64,000 nt of DNA, from NCBI GenBank assembly GCA_021202925.1, contig JAJQCD010000009.1:1-64000 (forward strand), in the 5' to 3' direction. Positions 7,635 to 15,651 of this stretch are shown here, piece by piece (the first letter of the stretch is position 1; each line of letters starts with the position of its first letter). The notes beneath the pieces are model-generated. The model saw nothing but the letters and a program-made list of their open reading frames with translations. It was not told the DNA's origin and ran no database searches. The stretch is from Clostridiales bacterium (GTDB lineage: Bacteria; Bacillota; Clostridia; Lachnospirales; Lachnospiraceae). A program made the translations under genes and the position numbers.

Positions 7635-7985
7635 GAAACCGTCCACCTCCTTCCTTTCTTTGGCAGGAAAGCAGCCCATCCTCTGTTAAAAGGATACCAT
7701 AATCACAGCTGCTTATCAAGCCGACAATTTTTCTTTACTACTCCACATTTTGGAAATTGCTATCGTTTCGTATTTCGGCTTGTTATCGTTTCGTGTTTTG
7801 GTTTACTATCATCTGGTACTTTGATAAGAATTTGATAAGAACGAATTTTTCGCAGAAAATATCGGACTAACAGAATTAACAGGATCATCGTAAGTCTTCT
7901 TTTCTGTATCCGACTTTTATATCCTGAGAATTTCTATTATTTTACAACAAGTTTCATATGCTGACAAGTTTTTTTATTCTACATC
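7635..7985 (-). repeat. Upstream block of Rpn copy C, duplicate of 4938-5265
   Basis: Non-coding flank nearly identical to the block upstream of copy A, ending at CATATGCTGACAAG just before the next array hairpin. A small direct duplication (TTTGATAAGAA twice) distinguishes this copy. No other gene is seen between 7635 and 8037. Confidence 0.75.
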
Positions 7986-8003
7986 ATCTGTAAGAAGGGA
8001 AGA

Positions 8004-8029
8004 GGAAGCTGCCGCAAAGCAACTTCCTC
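8004..8029 (-). terminator. Array hairpin downstream of the AAA-ATPase gene
   Basis: GAGGAAGTTGC...GGCAGCTTCCTC hairpin on the minus strand, followed by a C/T-rich tract rather than a clean U run. It is the same stem as at the Rpn genes, so probably a terminator, weaker than the others. Confidence 0.5.
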
Positions 8030-8037
8030 GATCATAA

Positions 8038-9723
8038 TTATAACTCTTGTTCCATTACGACCCTACACTTTTTCTTATAACATGCTATCCCATACTTCAG
8101 GATGATCTGCATGTCGTCTTCCCTGAGTATAGATGCGTAATCATGCTTCCGAATCTGGTTCATTGCTTCCTCGCATGCTGCGTCAAATGTCTCATTCTCC
8201 GCATATTTCACTTCTATAATGATTCCAATTGACTCGTCTTCTATCTCAATTGCAATATCATAGTAACCATCGCCTGATTCTCTGTTCGAATCAACACTCC
8301 AGCCATCTTTAAATCCCAGAATACCGAGCAACAGACCGTGGTAAAAGCTTTCTTTAAATTCTTTCTTAACGGCAGTATCTCTGATGCTGATCGTATTCTT
8401 CATAAGATCTGTGAACGCTCTCTCAACTTTGGCAGCATCACCGTTTTTCAGAGCTTCGCAAAAGTCTGATACTGTCGTCCCATCCCCGGCGATTTTCTTT
8501 TCAAACAGCTTTAAGACAAAATCTCTGAATATACTGCGGACTTCCGTGTTTGGAATTGTCAGCCGCACCAGATTGCCAGATGGCGTTTCACTCTGGGTCA
8601 GATAACCGGTGGCATACAGCAGACTCCACATGTTTTCCACACTGTCGTACATCGTATCATAAGTAAGCTGCTCTTCTATCTTTTTCTGGACAGTCTCCCC
8701 TGAGATCAGTCTCTCCATCTGAGTCCTTGTGACACCGTTACCCATCCTTTGTATGAATCTCCGGACTTCTTCGTTTCCACTTGAGTTTGCCCAGTAACTC
8801 TTTGGCACTTTATTGGGGTTCGTCAGCAGCTGATCACACCAGTTGATCACATCCCAGGGATTATATACATTGGCGCGCCCGATTTTATATCCGTCATACC
8901 ATTCTTTTGTAATGTCGTAATATTCGCTCAGGTCATAGTACGCAAGCATTTCCCGGACTTCTTCATCGGTGAAACCGAACTGCTCGTCACACCTCGCATC
9001 AAGAAGTGTATACATCTTCGGATTGTTAAGTCCTGTAAAGATGCTCTCTCTGGACACCCGTAGACAACCTGTTAAAACTGCAAATTCCAGAGCAGAGTTA
9101 GTCTTCAATGCCTGTTCAAACAGATTTCGAATCAACAGCACCATTTCTTTATAATAATTCTGCTTACTTGCCTTTGCCAGCGGAACATCGTATTCATCAA
9201 TCAGTATGACGACCTTTTTTCCATAATGCTTCCGAAGCAGTCCCGACAATGTTTTCAGGCTTCTATACAGCGTCCCGTCATCTATATTTCTCTGAAGGAG
9301 GCTGTCGTAGGATTTCCTTTCACCTACGGTCAACTTATCACTCTCCGCCAGGAAGCTCATTCTTTCAGCCTCGTCACGGATCTCCATCGCAATCAGATTA
9401 CGGCTTGTCTCAAAATTGCCGGCTTCTGTCGCTTTCAATGTGATGGAGATCACCGGGTACTGCCCCATATATTCTTCACAGAGCCCTGTTTCCTTTGAAA
9501 TTGCCAGCCCATCAAACAGGCTTTTATCTGTGCCGACTTCAAAAAAACACTTGAGCATACTCATATTTATGCTTTTTCCAAAACGACGCGGGCGTGTAAA
9601 AAGATTCACCTTCCCCCAATTACTTAAGAGTTCTTTTATCATACCGGTCTTATCAACATAATAAAAACCTTGTGTGATAATATCCGCAAAGTCTTCTATG
9701 CCGATTGGCATCTTCTTCTCCAC
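8038..9723 (-). CDS. AAA-ATPase-like protein with C-terminal PD-(D/E)XK nuclease domain
   Basis: About 561 residues. It begins PIGIEDFADIITQGFYYVDKT, the hallmark of the AAA-ATPase_like (PF09820) family. The P-loop is FTRPRRFGKS and the Walker B region is VVILIDEYDVPL. The C-terminal domain (PDDEXK_9, PF08011) shows YYDIAIEIEDESIGIIIEVKYA, giving the D...ExK site. The best start is GTG 9723 (GGAGG eight bases upstream); a TTG at 9738 lies in the same frame. These proteins are abundant and multi-copy in gut Clostridia and Bacteroidetes; their function is not established. It belongs to the same accessory array as the Rpn genes. Confidence 0.9.
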   Translation of the reverse strand: MEKKMPIGIEDFADIITQGFYYVDKTGMIKELLSNWGKVNLFTRPRRFGKSINMSMLKCFFEVGTDKSLFDGLAISKETGLCEEYMGQYPVISITLKATEAGNFETSRNLIAMEIRDEAERMSFLAESDKLTVGERKSYDSLLQRNIDDGTLYRSLKTLSGLLRKHYGKKVVILIDEYDVPLAKASKQNYYKEMVLLIRNLFEQALKTNSALEFAVLTGCLRVSRESIFTGLNNPKMYTLLDARCDEQFGFTDEEVREMLAYYDLSEYYDITKEWYDGYKIGRANVYNPWDVINWCDQLLTNPNKVPKSYWANSSGNEEVRRFIQRMGNGVTRTQMERLISGETVQKKIEEQLTYDTMYDSVENMWSLLYATGYLTQSETPSGNLVRLTIPNTEVRSIFRDFVLKLFEKKIAGDGTTVSDFCEALKNGDAAKVERAFTDLMKNTISIRDTAVKKEFKESFYHGLLLGILGFKDGWSVDSNRESGDGYYDIAIEIEDESIGIIIEVKYAENETFDAACEEAMNQIRKHDYASILREDDMQIILKYGIACYKKKCRVVMEQEL

Positions 9724-9811
9724 AACACTCACCTCCAAACAAACCGCAAAAACACATGATTTATGATAGCTCTAACTTACCATAACTCAACCCGGATATA
9801 CAAGGAAATAA

Positions 9812-9995
9812 ATGAAAGAGGGGCTGCCGCGTAGCAACTTCCTCTTTCCTTCTCACCTGCATTTCGTTTTTCATTTGCCGCACTGTTTACTTCAATATCG
9901 ACAGATACTTCGGATACTCCTCTGTCTTGGTTCGAATTACATCTCTATCTTAACCCACAAACCACAGCCATGCAAGGTTTTTCTACAACTTTTTC
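9812..9995 (-). pseudogene. Deletion scar of an Rpn-type gene (ends only)
   Basis: Positions 9815-9922 carry the array hairpin, the common 3' flank and the last 12 codons of an Rpn gene (EEYPKYLSILK stop at 9887-9922). Directly joined to these, at about 9927-9995, is a sequence matching the 5' flank of the 5462 gene (ATTACATCT..ATCTTAACCCA..AAACCAC..CATGCAAGGTTTTTCTACAA, compare 6482-6536). The whole coding region between is missing, so this is the remains of a further array member. Confidence 0.8.
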
Positions 9996-9997
9996 TT

Positions 9998-10330
9998 TCA
10001 CAATCTCTCCAGAATTTCCTGCCCCACCTTTCGGGCAGCGTCCTCCCTGTAATACAACATATCGGTAACCGGCCGCCCTTTTCTGCTCCAGAATTCTTCC
10101 AGAAGTTTTCGATCCTCCGCGTCCAGTTCCGCGACCCGATAGCCGCCCATGACAAACCAGCTCGCGTCGGCCTTCCGCCCCATCGGCTCTTCGATGATCT
10201 TTAAAAATGCCGGGAGCGCCTGCTTCGCCAGGCCGACTCCGACAACGCCGATGGTGATCTTTGCCAGCTCTTCCTGCCGCGCCGCCAGATACGGTTTCAG
10301 TGTTTTTGCTGTGTCATACCGCAAGAACAT
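9998..10330 (-). CDS. Small uncharacterised protein at the end of the heme transport operon
   Basis: 110 residues starting at ATG 10330 (MFLRYDTAKTLKPYLAARQE) and overlapping the end of the ATPase gene by 17 bases, so it is translationally coupled. It is soluble, mixed alpha/beta: KITIGVVGVGLAKQALPAFLKIIEEP, WFVMGGYRVAELD, then a helical Arg/Glu-rich end. There is no signal peptide, no Cys pair and no nucleotide-binding loop. I do not recognise the family. The position in a heme-uptake operon invites a role in heme or porphyrin handling, but nothing in the sequence proves it. Confidence 0.7.
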   Translation of the reverse strand: MFLRYDTAKTLKPYLAARQEELAKITIGVVGVGLAKQALPAFLKIIEEPMGRKADASWFVMGGYRVAELDAEDRKLLEEFWSRKGRPVTDMLYYREDAARKVGQEILERL

Positions 10331-11108
10331 ACTTACGTCCATCGATCTGCGTAACCGGCAGTTCGATCCCATATAGAGTCCTGATCATCTCCGGAGTGAC
10401 GATCTCCTGAGGTTCGCCTTCCGCAATGATCCTGCCGTCCTTCATGCCGATCAGGACGTCTGCGTATGTCATCGCCTGATTGATGTCGTGCAGGATCATA
10501 ATAATCGTCATGCCATATTCTCGGTTGAGCTGTCGGACAAGCTTCATGATCCCAATCTGATAGCGAATATCCAGACTGTTGCACGGCTCATCGAGGAACA
10601 GGATATCGGTCATCATGGCAAGCGCCATGGCGATCCAGACGCGCTGACGCTGTCCGCCCGAGAGTTCTGACACCGGACGGTTGCGGTACGAATCAACATG
10701 AGTCACCTCCATCGCCCAGCGGATGGCCTCCTCGTCCTCCTTCGACCCGGCGGTCTGAAAGGCGTTCAGATACGGTGTCCGTCCATAGCCTACCAGCGTC
10801 TCCACCTTCCGGTCCGGAGGAGCGATGTTATTCTGATGAACGATCGCGACCTTTCTCGCGAATTCCTTTAAGCTGTATTCCTCCAGATCTTCGCCATAAA
10901 GGTTAACTCTGCCTTCGTCCGGATACAGATTTTTTGTCAGCAGTTTAAACAACGTACTCTTGCCGCAGCCGTTCGCGCCAAGCAGCACCGTGATCTTTCC
11001 CTTTAAAAATTTTACGTCCAGATGCTCCAGGACATTGACCTTCCCGTCATAGGAAAATGTCAGATCCCGCGCCTCCATCACATACTCCGCATTTTCTTTA
11101 TATTCCAT
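10314..11108 (-). CDS. ABC transporter ATP-binding protein, iron/heme type (FepC/FecE)
   Basis: About 264 residues. Walker A is LLGANGCGKSTL, the signature LSGGQRQRVWIA, Walker B ILFLDEP, the switch His in MILHDINQA. The order and length are those of iron-siderophore/heme/cobalamin importer ATPases. The ATG at 11108 has GGAGTG upstream and overlaps the permease stop by 11 bases. It would power the FecCD permease encoded just upstream, with the lipoprotein at 12220-13137 as substrate receptor. Heme is the likely cargo because the operon begins with srtB and a Shp-like heme-binding protein; cobalamin or siderophore remain possible. Confidence 0.95.
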   Translation of the reverse strand: MEYKENAEYVMEARDLTFSYDGKVNVLEHLDVKFLKGKITVLLGANGCGKSTLFKLLTKNLYPDEGRVNLYGEDLEEYSLKEFARKVAIVHQNNIAPPDRKVETLVGYGRTPYLNAFQTAGSKEDEEAIRWAMEVTHVDSYRNRPVSELSGGQRQRVWIAMALAMMTDILFLDEPCNSLDIRYQIGIMKLVRQLNREYGMTIIMILHDINQAMTYADVLIGMKDGRIIAEGEPQEIVTPEMIRTLYGIELPVTQIDGRKYVLAV

Positions 11109-12108
11109 ACGTCTTATCACTCCTCCGGATCAGAATAATCAGCATCGGTCCGCCCACGATGGACAGCAGGATCGAAGCCGAGATCTCATACGGCGCGGCG
11201 ATCGTCCGCCCCAGCGTATCGGCCAGCAGCAACAGAAACGCCCCGCCCAGCGCAGAAAACGGGATCAGCACTCTGTGATTCGAACCGACAAGGAGCCGCG
11301 CGACATGCGGCACGATCAGGCCGATAAAGGACACCACGCCCAGTTCTGCTGTGGAAATTGCCGCCAGCATCACCGCGATCAGGGAGACCCCGATCCGTGT
11401 ACCGGTCACATGCACTCCCAGACTCCTCGCGGTCTGATCGCTCAGGGAAAGGAGGTCGCACCGGTAACACATCATCCACGCCAGCACCAGTCCCAGCGCC
11501 ACATAACCGGAGATGATATACACGTCGTCCCAGGTTTTCTGTGAAATATTCGCATTCGCGATCGACGCCACCCCAGTCAGATTTCCACCGGTCATCGAGT
11601 TGAACGCCTGCGTCAGACCGGAAAACATCGCATTCACCGCAACGCCCACCAGAATCACCCGCAGCGGATTCAGCCCGTTCTTAAACGCCAGCAGATAGAC
11701 CAGGCCGCAGGCGGCCACGCCTCCGGCAAAGGCCAGCATCGGCGTAAAGAAATACAGCGACGGGAAAAGCCCCGCCACCAGAACCGCCGCAAAGCTCGAT
11801 CCGGAACTGACGCCGATAACGCCGGGATCCGCGATCGGATTCTTCATACAGGCCTGAAATAATACGCCGGACACCGACAGCGCCGCGCCGCCCAGCACCG
11901 CGATGATGATACGCGGAAAGCGCAGATCCCACACCGTCGCCACATCCGGATCATAAGCCACAAACAGCCCCTCATACAGCTGACTCATAGAGACCTTAAG
12001 ACTCCCTGTATTGATCGCCAGATCAATCATAATCAGGAGCAGCACGGCCACGCCGATGAGAGCCGGCGCTACCGGCTTCTTTTTCTCCTCTGTTAACTCT
12101 GTCCTCAT
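11098..12108 (-). CDS. ABC transporter permease, FecCD family
   Basis: A 336-residue polytopic membrane protein of the BtuC/FecCD type. It shows the family's LRFPRIIIAVLGGAALSVSGVLFQ..NPIADPGVIGVSSG segment, GLTQAFNSM, and the final FIGLIVPHVARLLVGSNHR loop that contacts the ATPase. One permease gene suggests a homodimeric channel. It sits between the substrate-binding lipoprotein and the ATPase in a tightly packed operon. The cargo is inferred to be heme from the adjoining Shp-like gene; the permease sequence alone does not define the substrate. Confidence 0.95.
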   Translation of the reverse strand: MRTELTEEKKKPVAPALIGVAVLLLIMIDLAINTGSLKVSMSQLYEGLFVAYDPDVATVWDLRFPRIIIAVLGGAALSVSGVLFQACMKNPIADPGVIGVSSGSSFAAVLVAGLFPSLYFFTPMLAFAGGVAACGLVYLLAFKNGLNPLRVILVGVAVNAMFSGLTQAFNSMTGGNLTGVASIANANISQKTWDDVYIISGYVALGLVLAWMMCYRCDLLSLSDQTARSLGVHVTGTRIGVSLIAVMLAAISTAELGVVSFIGLIVPHVARLLVGSNHRVLIPFSALGGAFLLLLADTLGRTIAAPYEISASILLSIVGGPMLIILIRRSDKTYGI

Positions 12109-12219
12109 GCTTCCTCCCCTTCTCTCACGCTGACCGTTCCGATATTTTCCCGGCAGCTTCTGATACGATGCCTTTCTGTTTTTTCTATTTTCTGTAAGAA
12201 GATTTTTCGAGAAGATTTT

Positions 12220-13137
12220 TCACTCTCCATACAACATCGGCTGCAGAGTCTCAAGCGCCGCCGGAAACTGAAAGTTCGCACTCATCCCAAACTGATCGTA
12301 AGGCAGATCATACACGCATTCATCCTGCACCGCGCGGAAATGTCTCCAGATGTCATTTGTCTCAAACTCCTCGGCAAACATTGCCACTACATCCTCCGGC
12401 ATCGCGTGCGCCGCGCGCAGTATGATGTCCGGGTCGCGCGAGAGCATATCTTCGGTATTTGCCGTGATGAAATCCGCATCCGCGTCTTCATAAACGTTCG
12501 TTCCGCCCGCCAGCCGCACCAGACTGCCGACATAACTCCTGCCTGTCGCCACCACATAGGAGCCGGGAAGTCCCATAAGGATCAGCACTGTCGGACTGCC
12601 TTTATCCAAATTTTCCTTACTGTACTCATAATAAAACGCGGAAAATTCATCAATCAGTTCCTGCGCCTCTGTCTGGCGGCCGAAAAGTTCGCCCAGCTGG
12701 CGGATGCCTTTGTACATTCCTTCCACACTTTCCAGATTCAGGAAGAGTCCGTTCAGCCCCGCCGCCTCCAGTTTTGGCTGCATATCCGACATCAGCGACG
12801 CCGGCCCGATCACATAGTCCGGATTCAGCGTACGAATGATCTCCATATCCGGCCCCATCGCCGTGCCCACACGCGTCGCGCTGTCATAACGGGAGGGGAT
12901 CGTAGATAACGTCGAGTCCGGCACTCCCACCAGGTCGATGTCCAGACGCGCCATGATCTCAGTGGTCGCAGGGCTCGTCGCCACGATACGCAGGTCATCC
13001 GCGTCGCCCACCAGCACCGTCTCAGCCGACGCGCCGCTCTGATCCACACAGCCCGTCATGGACAGCAGGAGTACTCCGGCCAGCAGCATGGCAGCGGGCC
13101 GCAGGCCTCTTCTGTCTTTTCTTCCCCGTCTACTCAC
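12220..13137 (-). CDS. Heme/iron ABC transporter substrate-binding lipoprotein
   Basis: About 305 residues of the periplasmic-binding class III (TroA/BtuF-like) fold: RIVATSPATTEIMARLDIDLVGVPDS, EIIRTLNPDYVIGPASL, and a C-terminal LSRDPDIILRAAH segment. The lipobox is LSMTGC. The GTG at 13137 (GGGGGCG upstream, overlapping the stop of the Shp-like gene by 8 bases) fits better than the upstream ATG at 13233, which would add 32 charged residues before the signal peptide. It should deliver the ligand to the FecCD permease. Gene order (SrtB, Shp-like, receptor, permease, ATPase) resembles streptococcal Shp-Hts heme relay systems. Confidence 0.9.
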   Translation of the reverse strand: MSRRGRKDRRGLRPAAMLLAGVLLLSMTGCVDQSGASAETVLVGDADDLRIVATSPATTEIMARLDIDLVGVPDSTLSTIPSRYDSATRVGTAMGPDMEIIRTLNPDYVIGPASLMSDMQPKLEAAGLNGLFLNLESVEGMYKGIRQLGELFGRQTEAQELIDEFSAFYYEYSKENLDKGSPTVLILMGLPGSYVVATGRSYVGSLVRLAGGTNVYEDADADFITANTEDMLSRDPDIILRAAHAMPEDVVAMFAEEFETNDIWRHFRAVQDECVYDLPYDQFGMSANFQFPAALETLQPMLYGE

Positions 13138-14431
13138 CCTTTTCGCCCCCTGTCTGTTTCCGGCTTCCCGCTTCAAGTTCTGTTTCTCCGCTTCTCCTGC
13201 CCGGTTGCACTCCCACCGCCGCAAACCACACAAAGAGCAGGACGGCCGCTCCCAGCAGGACCATCATGACCAGTTTATTTCCGTTCAGCTCTCTCTTCTC
13301 ACCGCCTGTCTCCGGCGTCTCAGCCAGCTCCAGATCTCCGGCGATACCGGCGATCCCCGTCGCCGCCTCCAGCATCGGTTCGGTCAGCTTCCTTGCTTCT
13401 TTCATAGAAACCGCAGACAGATTATAAGCGGTTTCCAGATGGTAATCTGTCGGACTTGTCTCTTTGCTGTCCGATGCAGCCGCAACAGCCGCAGCGCCTG
13501 ACGGGACCACGGACGCCGTCTCTGCGCCGGATGTCGGGTATTTTCCCATATTCTCACTCTGCACGGTCGGCTTCACCGGGATCCCGGTCACCGGATCGTC
13601 TGCGCTGCCGCTTCCGTTGATCCAGTCATCAGCCACATCAGTCCCATTTTCTGAGACAGATTTTGCAAGTTCTTCCCACTTACTCGTCTGTTCCCCCATC
13701 CCGTCTGTCACCTCACCGGCATCCGCTTCCTCTGTCAGAACATATTGTGTGCCGGATGATATCTGTGTACCCGTCTGCGGATCTGCCGCCTGTGCCGCCA
13801 TATTTCCCTGTCCGGTTCCCGTCTGCATGTCCTGACTCACATCTGTTACCTCCGTCTGCGCGGCCGTCCCTGAGCTTACAACAAAATCGCCGCTGCCACT
13901 CCTTGCGTCAGACACGGTAAAGAAAAATACCACATTCCGTCCCATCGCCTCGATATACGCTTTGCCGCGGAATACGGAATCCATACTGCCGATCGGAATG
14001 CGGTAATCCGTATAGCCGTATTTCTCCTCGATATCGTTGGAACCTTCGTTCGCCGCCCTGGACTGCATCGCCTGATAACTCCGCGAGACATAATCTCCGC
14101 CGATCCGCTCCTCAAATGATACGTCACGGATAAACTGGCTCAGATAGTACCGCACCGTCAGATACATCTCCCCGGAGTTTTCTACCTCCAGAAGCCCGGT
14201 CGAACCACACATCCGCTCTGTCATCCCCTGACCGATCGCCGCGTTATTGCCGGGGTCGTCCACAGAACCCGTCTCCGGGTCTTTATAACTCGGCGCTACC
14301 GTCACCAGATACGCGCCCGCGTCCATCGCCCAGGCTGTGCCGATGTTCATACATGTCAGGACCGCCGCCGTAACCAGTACAGAAACTATCGCCGACAGCT
14401 TCTTCCCGATCCTTTTTCTTTCATCCTCCAT
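13130..14431 (-). CDS. Shp-like heme-binding surface protein, membrane-anchored
   Basis: 433 residues with a signal peptide (cleavage near TAWAMDAG) and a first domain of about 150 residues. That domain starts DAGAYLVTVAPSYKDPETGSV...GQGMTERMCGSTGLLEVENSGEMYLTVRYYLS and matches my recollection of the HemeBinding_Shp family (PF11545). A long Ser/Thr/Gln-rich linker follows. The C-terminus is a hydrophobic helix (NKLVMMVLLGAAVLLFVWFAAVG) with a short Arg/Lys tail, as in Shp. I see no clear NPQTN/NPKxN sortase B motif before it. Start at 14431, directly abutting the srtB stop. Likely takes heme at the surface and hands it to the lipoprotein receptor. Confidence 0.8.
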   Translation of the reverse strand: MEDERKRIGKKLSAIVSVLVTAAVLTCMNIGTAWAMDAGAYLVTVAPSYKDPETGSVDDPGNNAAIGQGMTERMCGSTGLLEVENSGEMYLTVRYYLSQFIRDVSFEERIGGDYVSRSYQAMQSRAANEGSNDIEEKYGYTDYRIPIGSMDSVFRGKAYIEAMGRNVVFFFTVSDARSGSGDFVVSSGTAAQTEVTDVSQDMQTGTGQGNMAAQAADPQTGTQISSGTQYVLTEEADAGEVTDGMGEQTSKWEELAKSVSENGTDVADDWINGSGSADDPVTGIPVKPTVQSENMGKYPTSGAETASVVPSGAAAVAAASDSKETSPTDYHLETAYNLSAVSMKEARKLTEPMLEAATGIAGIAGDLELAETPETGGEKRELNGNKLVMMVLLGAAVLLFVWFAAVGVQPGRRSGETELEAGSRKQTGGEKGE

Positions 14432-15235
14432 CTACCGGATCCTCCTCGCCATGATCACCAGCCGTCCGTCGTCTTCACTGTAATCACAGGTGGCAAGCGT
14501 CAGGATATCGTCTCCGTAAGTCATCTCAACCCCGGTATCGTAAAGCGCCATCTCCTGCATCCGCCCGATCGCCAGATTGGCCGTCTCCTCATCCGGAGAG
14601 ACAAAATCAAAGGGGAACTCCTCGACGTCACTGCCCTTTGCCACCGCCGCGATCTGATAGATGCGGCTCTCGTATAAGGTATCAAAGCGGATCGTATTGT
14701 TTTCCTGCCAGAAAGACTCCTTCTCGTACTTCAGCAGATCCGCAAACATGGAGCCGTTTTTCATATTGTGTCCATAGATGATCAGGTTGCCTCCATAAGA
14801 ATTGATATTAGACGCGCCGTCCAGGAAAAGCAGGCCGTTCTGACTTTCCTGTTTATCAAATCCCTTATCGCTGTAATATTCCGGATCTTCCGGCGTCCAC
14901 ATCACCGGATAATCAATCTGTGTCCCGTCGATCATCAGCCAGCCGATGAGGTCCGGATTCTGCAGAAACAGATCCCGGTAGGTATTCAGGATCTCCCGCG
15001 ACGAGACGTCCAGCGGACTGGCGGTCTCCTCCGCGGTCTCCGCCTCCTGCCGGATCTGCCGCAGTGCATCCATGCTGTCTTCCTCCTGCTTTCCGCGCAT
15101 AAAATACGCTCCCAGACACGCCACACAGACCACGCACACGCCCATACATGCCAGACGAATCCTCTTTTTATACTTTCCCTGCTTCCAGTTCTTCTGAAAT
15201 TTACTCCAGTTACTCAAGTTACCTTCCTCCTCCAT
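14432..15235 (-). CDS. srtB: Class B sortase
   Basis: 267 residues with an N-terminal membrane anchor (residues 27-46) and a complete SrtB catalytic domain: His156 in IYGHNM, Cys250 in LTLATCDYS, Arg in VIMARRIR. Class B sortases attach heme-uptake proteins with NPQTN-like signals to peptidoglycan. It is the first gene of the heme operon and is followed without a gap by the Shp-like gene. An internal TTG at 15217 has GGAGG eight bases upstream and could be the true start. The paralogue at 1795 has an equivalent GGAGG/TTG pair. Regulated presumably through the promoter at 15371-15399 and its twin upstream sites. Confidence 0.95.
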   Translation of the reverse strand: MEEEGNLSNWSKFQKNWKQGKYKKRIRLACMGVCVVCVACLGAYFMRGKQEEDSMDALRQIRQEAETAEETASPLDVSSREILNTYRDLFLQNPDLIGWLMIDGTQIDYPVMWTPEDPEYYSDKGFDKQESQNGLLFLDGASNINSYGGNLIIYGHNMKNGSMFADLLKYEKESFWQENNTIRFDTLYESRIYQIAAVAKGSDVEEFPFDFVSPDEETANLAIGRMQEMALYDTGVEMTYGDDILTLATCDYSEDDGRLVIMARRIR

Positions 15236-15266
15236 TCCTTTTAATTTTCCGTAACAGCATCATTTT

Positions 15267-15330
15267 GTTAGCGATAGCTAACTCACGGGCAAAAAATATA
15301 GTAAACTTAACATTTCGTTTACCATGTGCC
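15267..15330 (-). promoter_or_regulatory. Hairpins in the srtB leader
   Basis: GTTAGC-GATA-GCTAAC (15267-15282) and a GTAAAC/GTTTAC pair (about 15300-15325) lie between the promoter and srtB. Similar paired hairpins occur in the leader of the left operon at 3141-3156 and 3177-3194. Their role is not known. Confidence 0.45.
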
Positions 15331-15370
15331 ATGTTGCCATTTTGCATCTGATTTGCAGTCTATCAGGTTT

Positions 15371-15399
15371 ACATTAACGCTACCAAAAATATTCGTCAA
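15371..15399 (-). promoter_or_regulatory. Promoter of the srtB heme operon
   Basis: Minus-strand TTGACG (15399-15394) and TAATGT (15376-15371) with 17-base spacing. The -35 and its flank (TTGACGAAT) are the same as at 3292. Confidence 0.6.
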
Positions 15400-15421
15400 G
15401 AAAAAATTTTCAGAAAGGTCA

Positions 15422-15529
15422 TTTACCCATGGTTAAAAAATACGTCTTTCCTTCCCCGTCCAAAACAGTAGAATCCCTTTTAAAACCTGGTTTTTCTGAC
15501 GTCCTGAGATATCCTTTACCCATGGTTAA
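15422..15529 (-). promoter_or_regulatory. Twin palindromic sites upstream of the srtB promoter
   Basis: TTTACCCATGGTTAA occurs exactly twice, at 15422-15436 and 15515-15529, starts 93 bp apart, with a TTTTAAAACCT stretch between. They are centred about 65 and 158 bases upstream of the expected transcription start. The same layout at 3314-3420 controls the left sortase-like operon. No other gene is seen from 15236 to 15651. Confidence 0.7.
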
Positions 15530-15597
15530 AACATTTTTTCTCAATAACCGACAGCGAATGTCATCGTCACAGCTTTCCAGCTACACGACAGCAAAAA

Positions 15598-15637
15598 GAT
15601 TCCGTTTCTCCGCCTTAAGCGCAAAGAAACGGAACCC
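15598..15637 (-). terminator. Terminator of the frameshifted regulator gene
   Basis: AGAAACGGAA pairs with TTCCGTTTCT across a 17-base loop, and on the minus strand TCTTTTTG follows. Lies 15 bases past the stop at 15652. Confidence 0.65.
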
Positions 15638-15651
15638 CGTCTGATTTTCTG

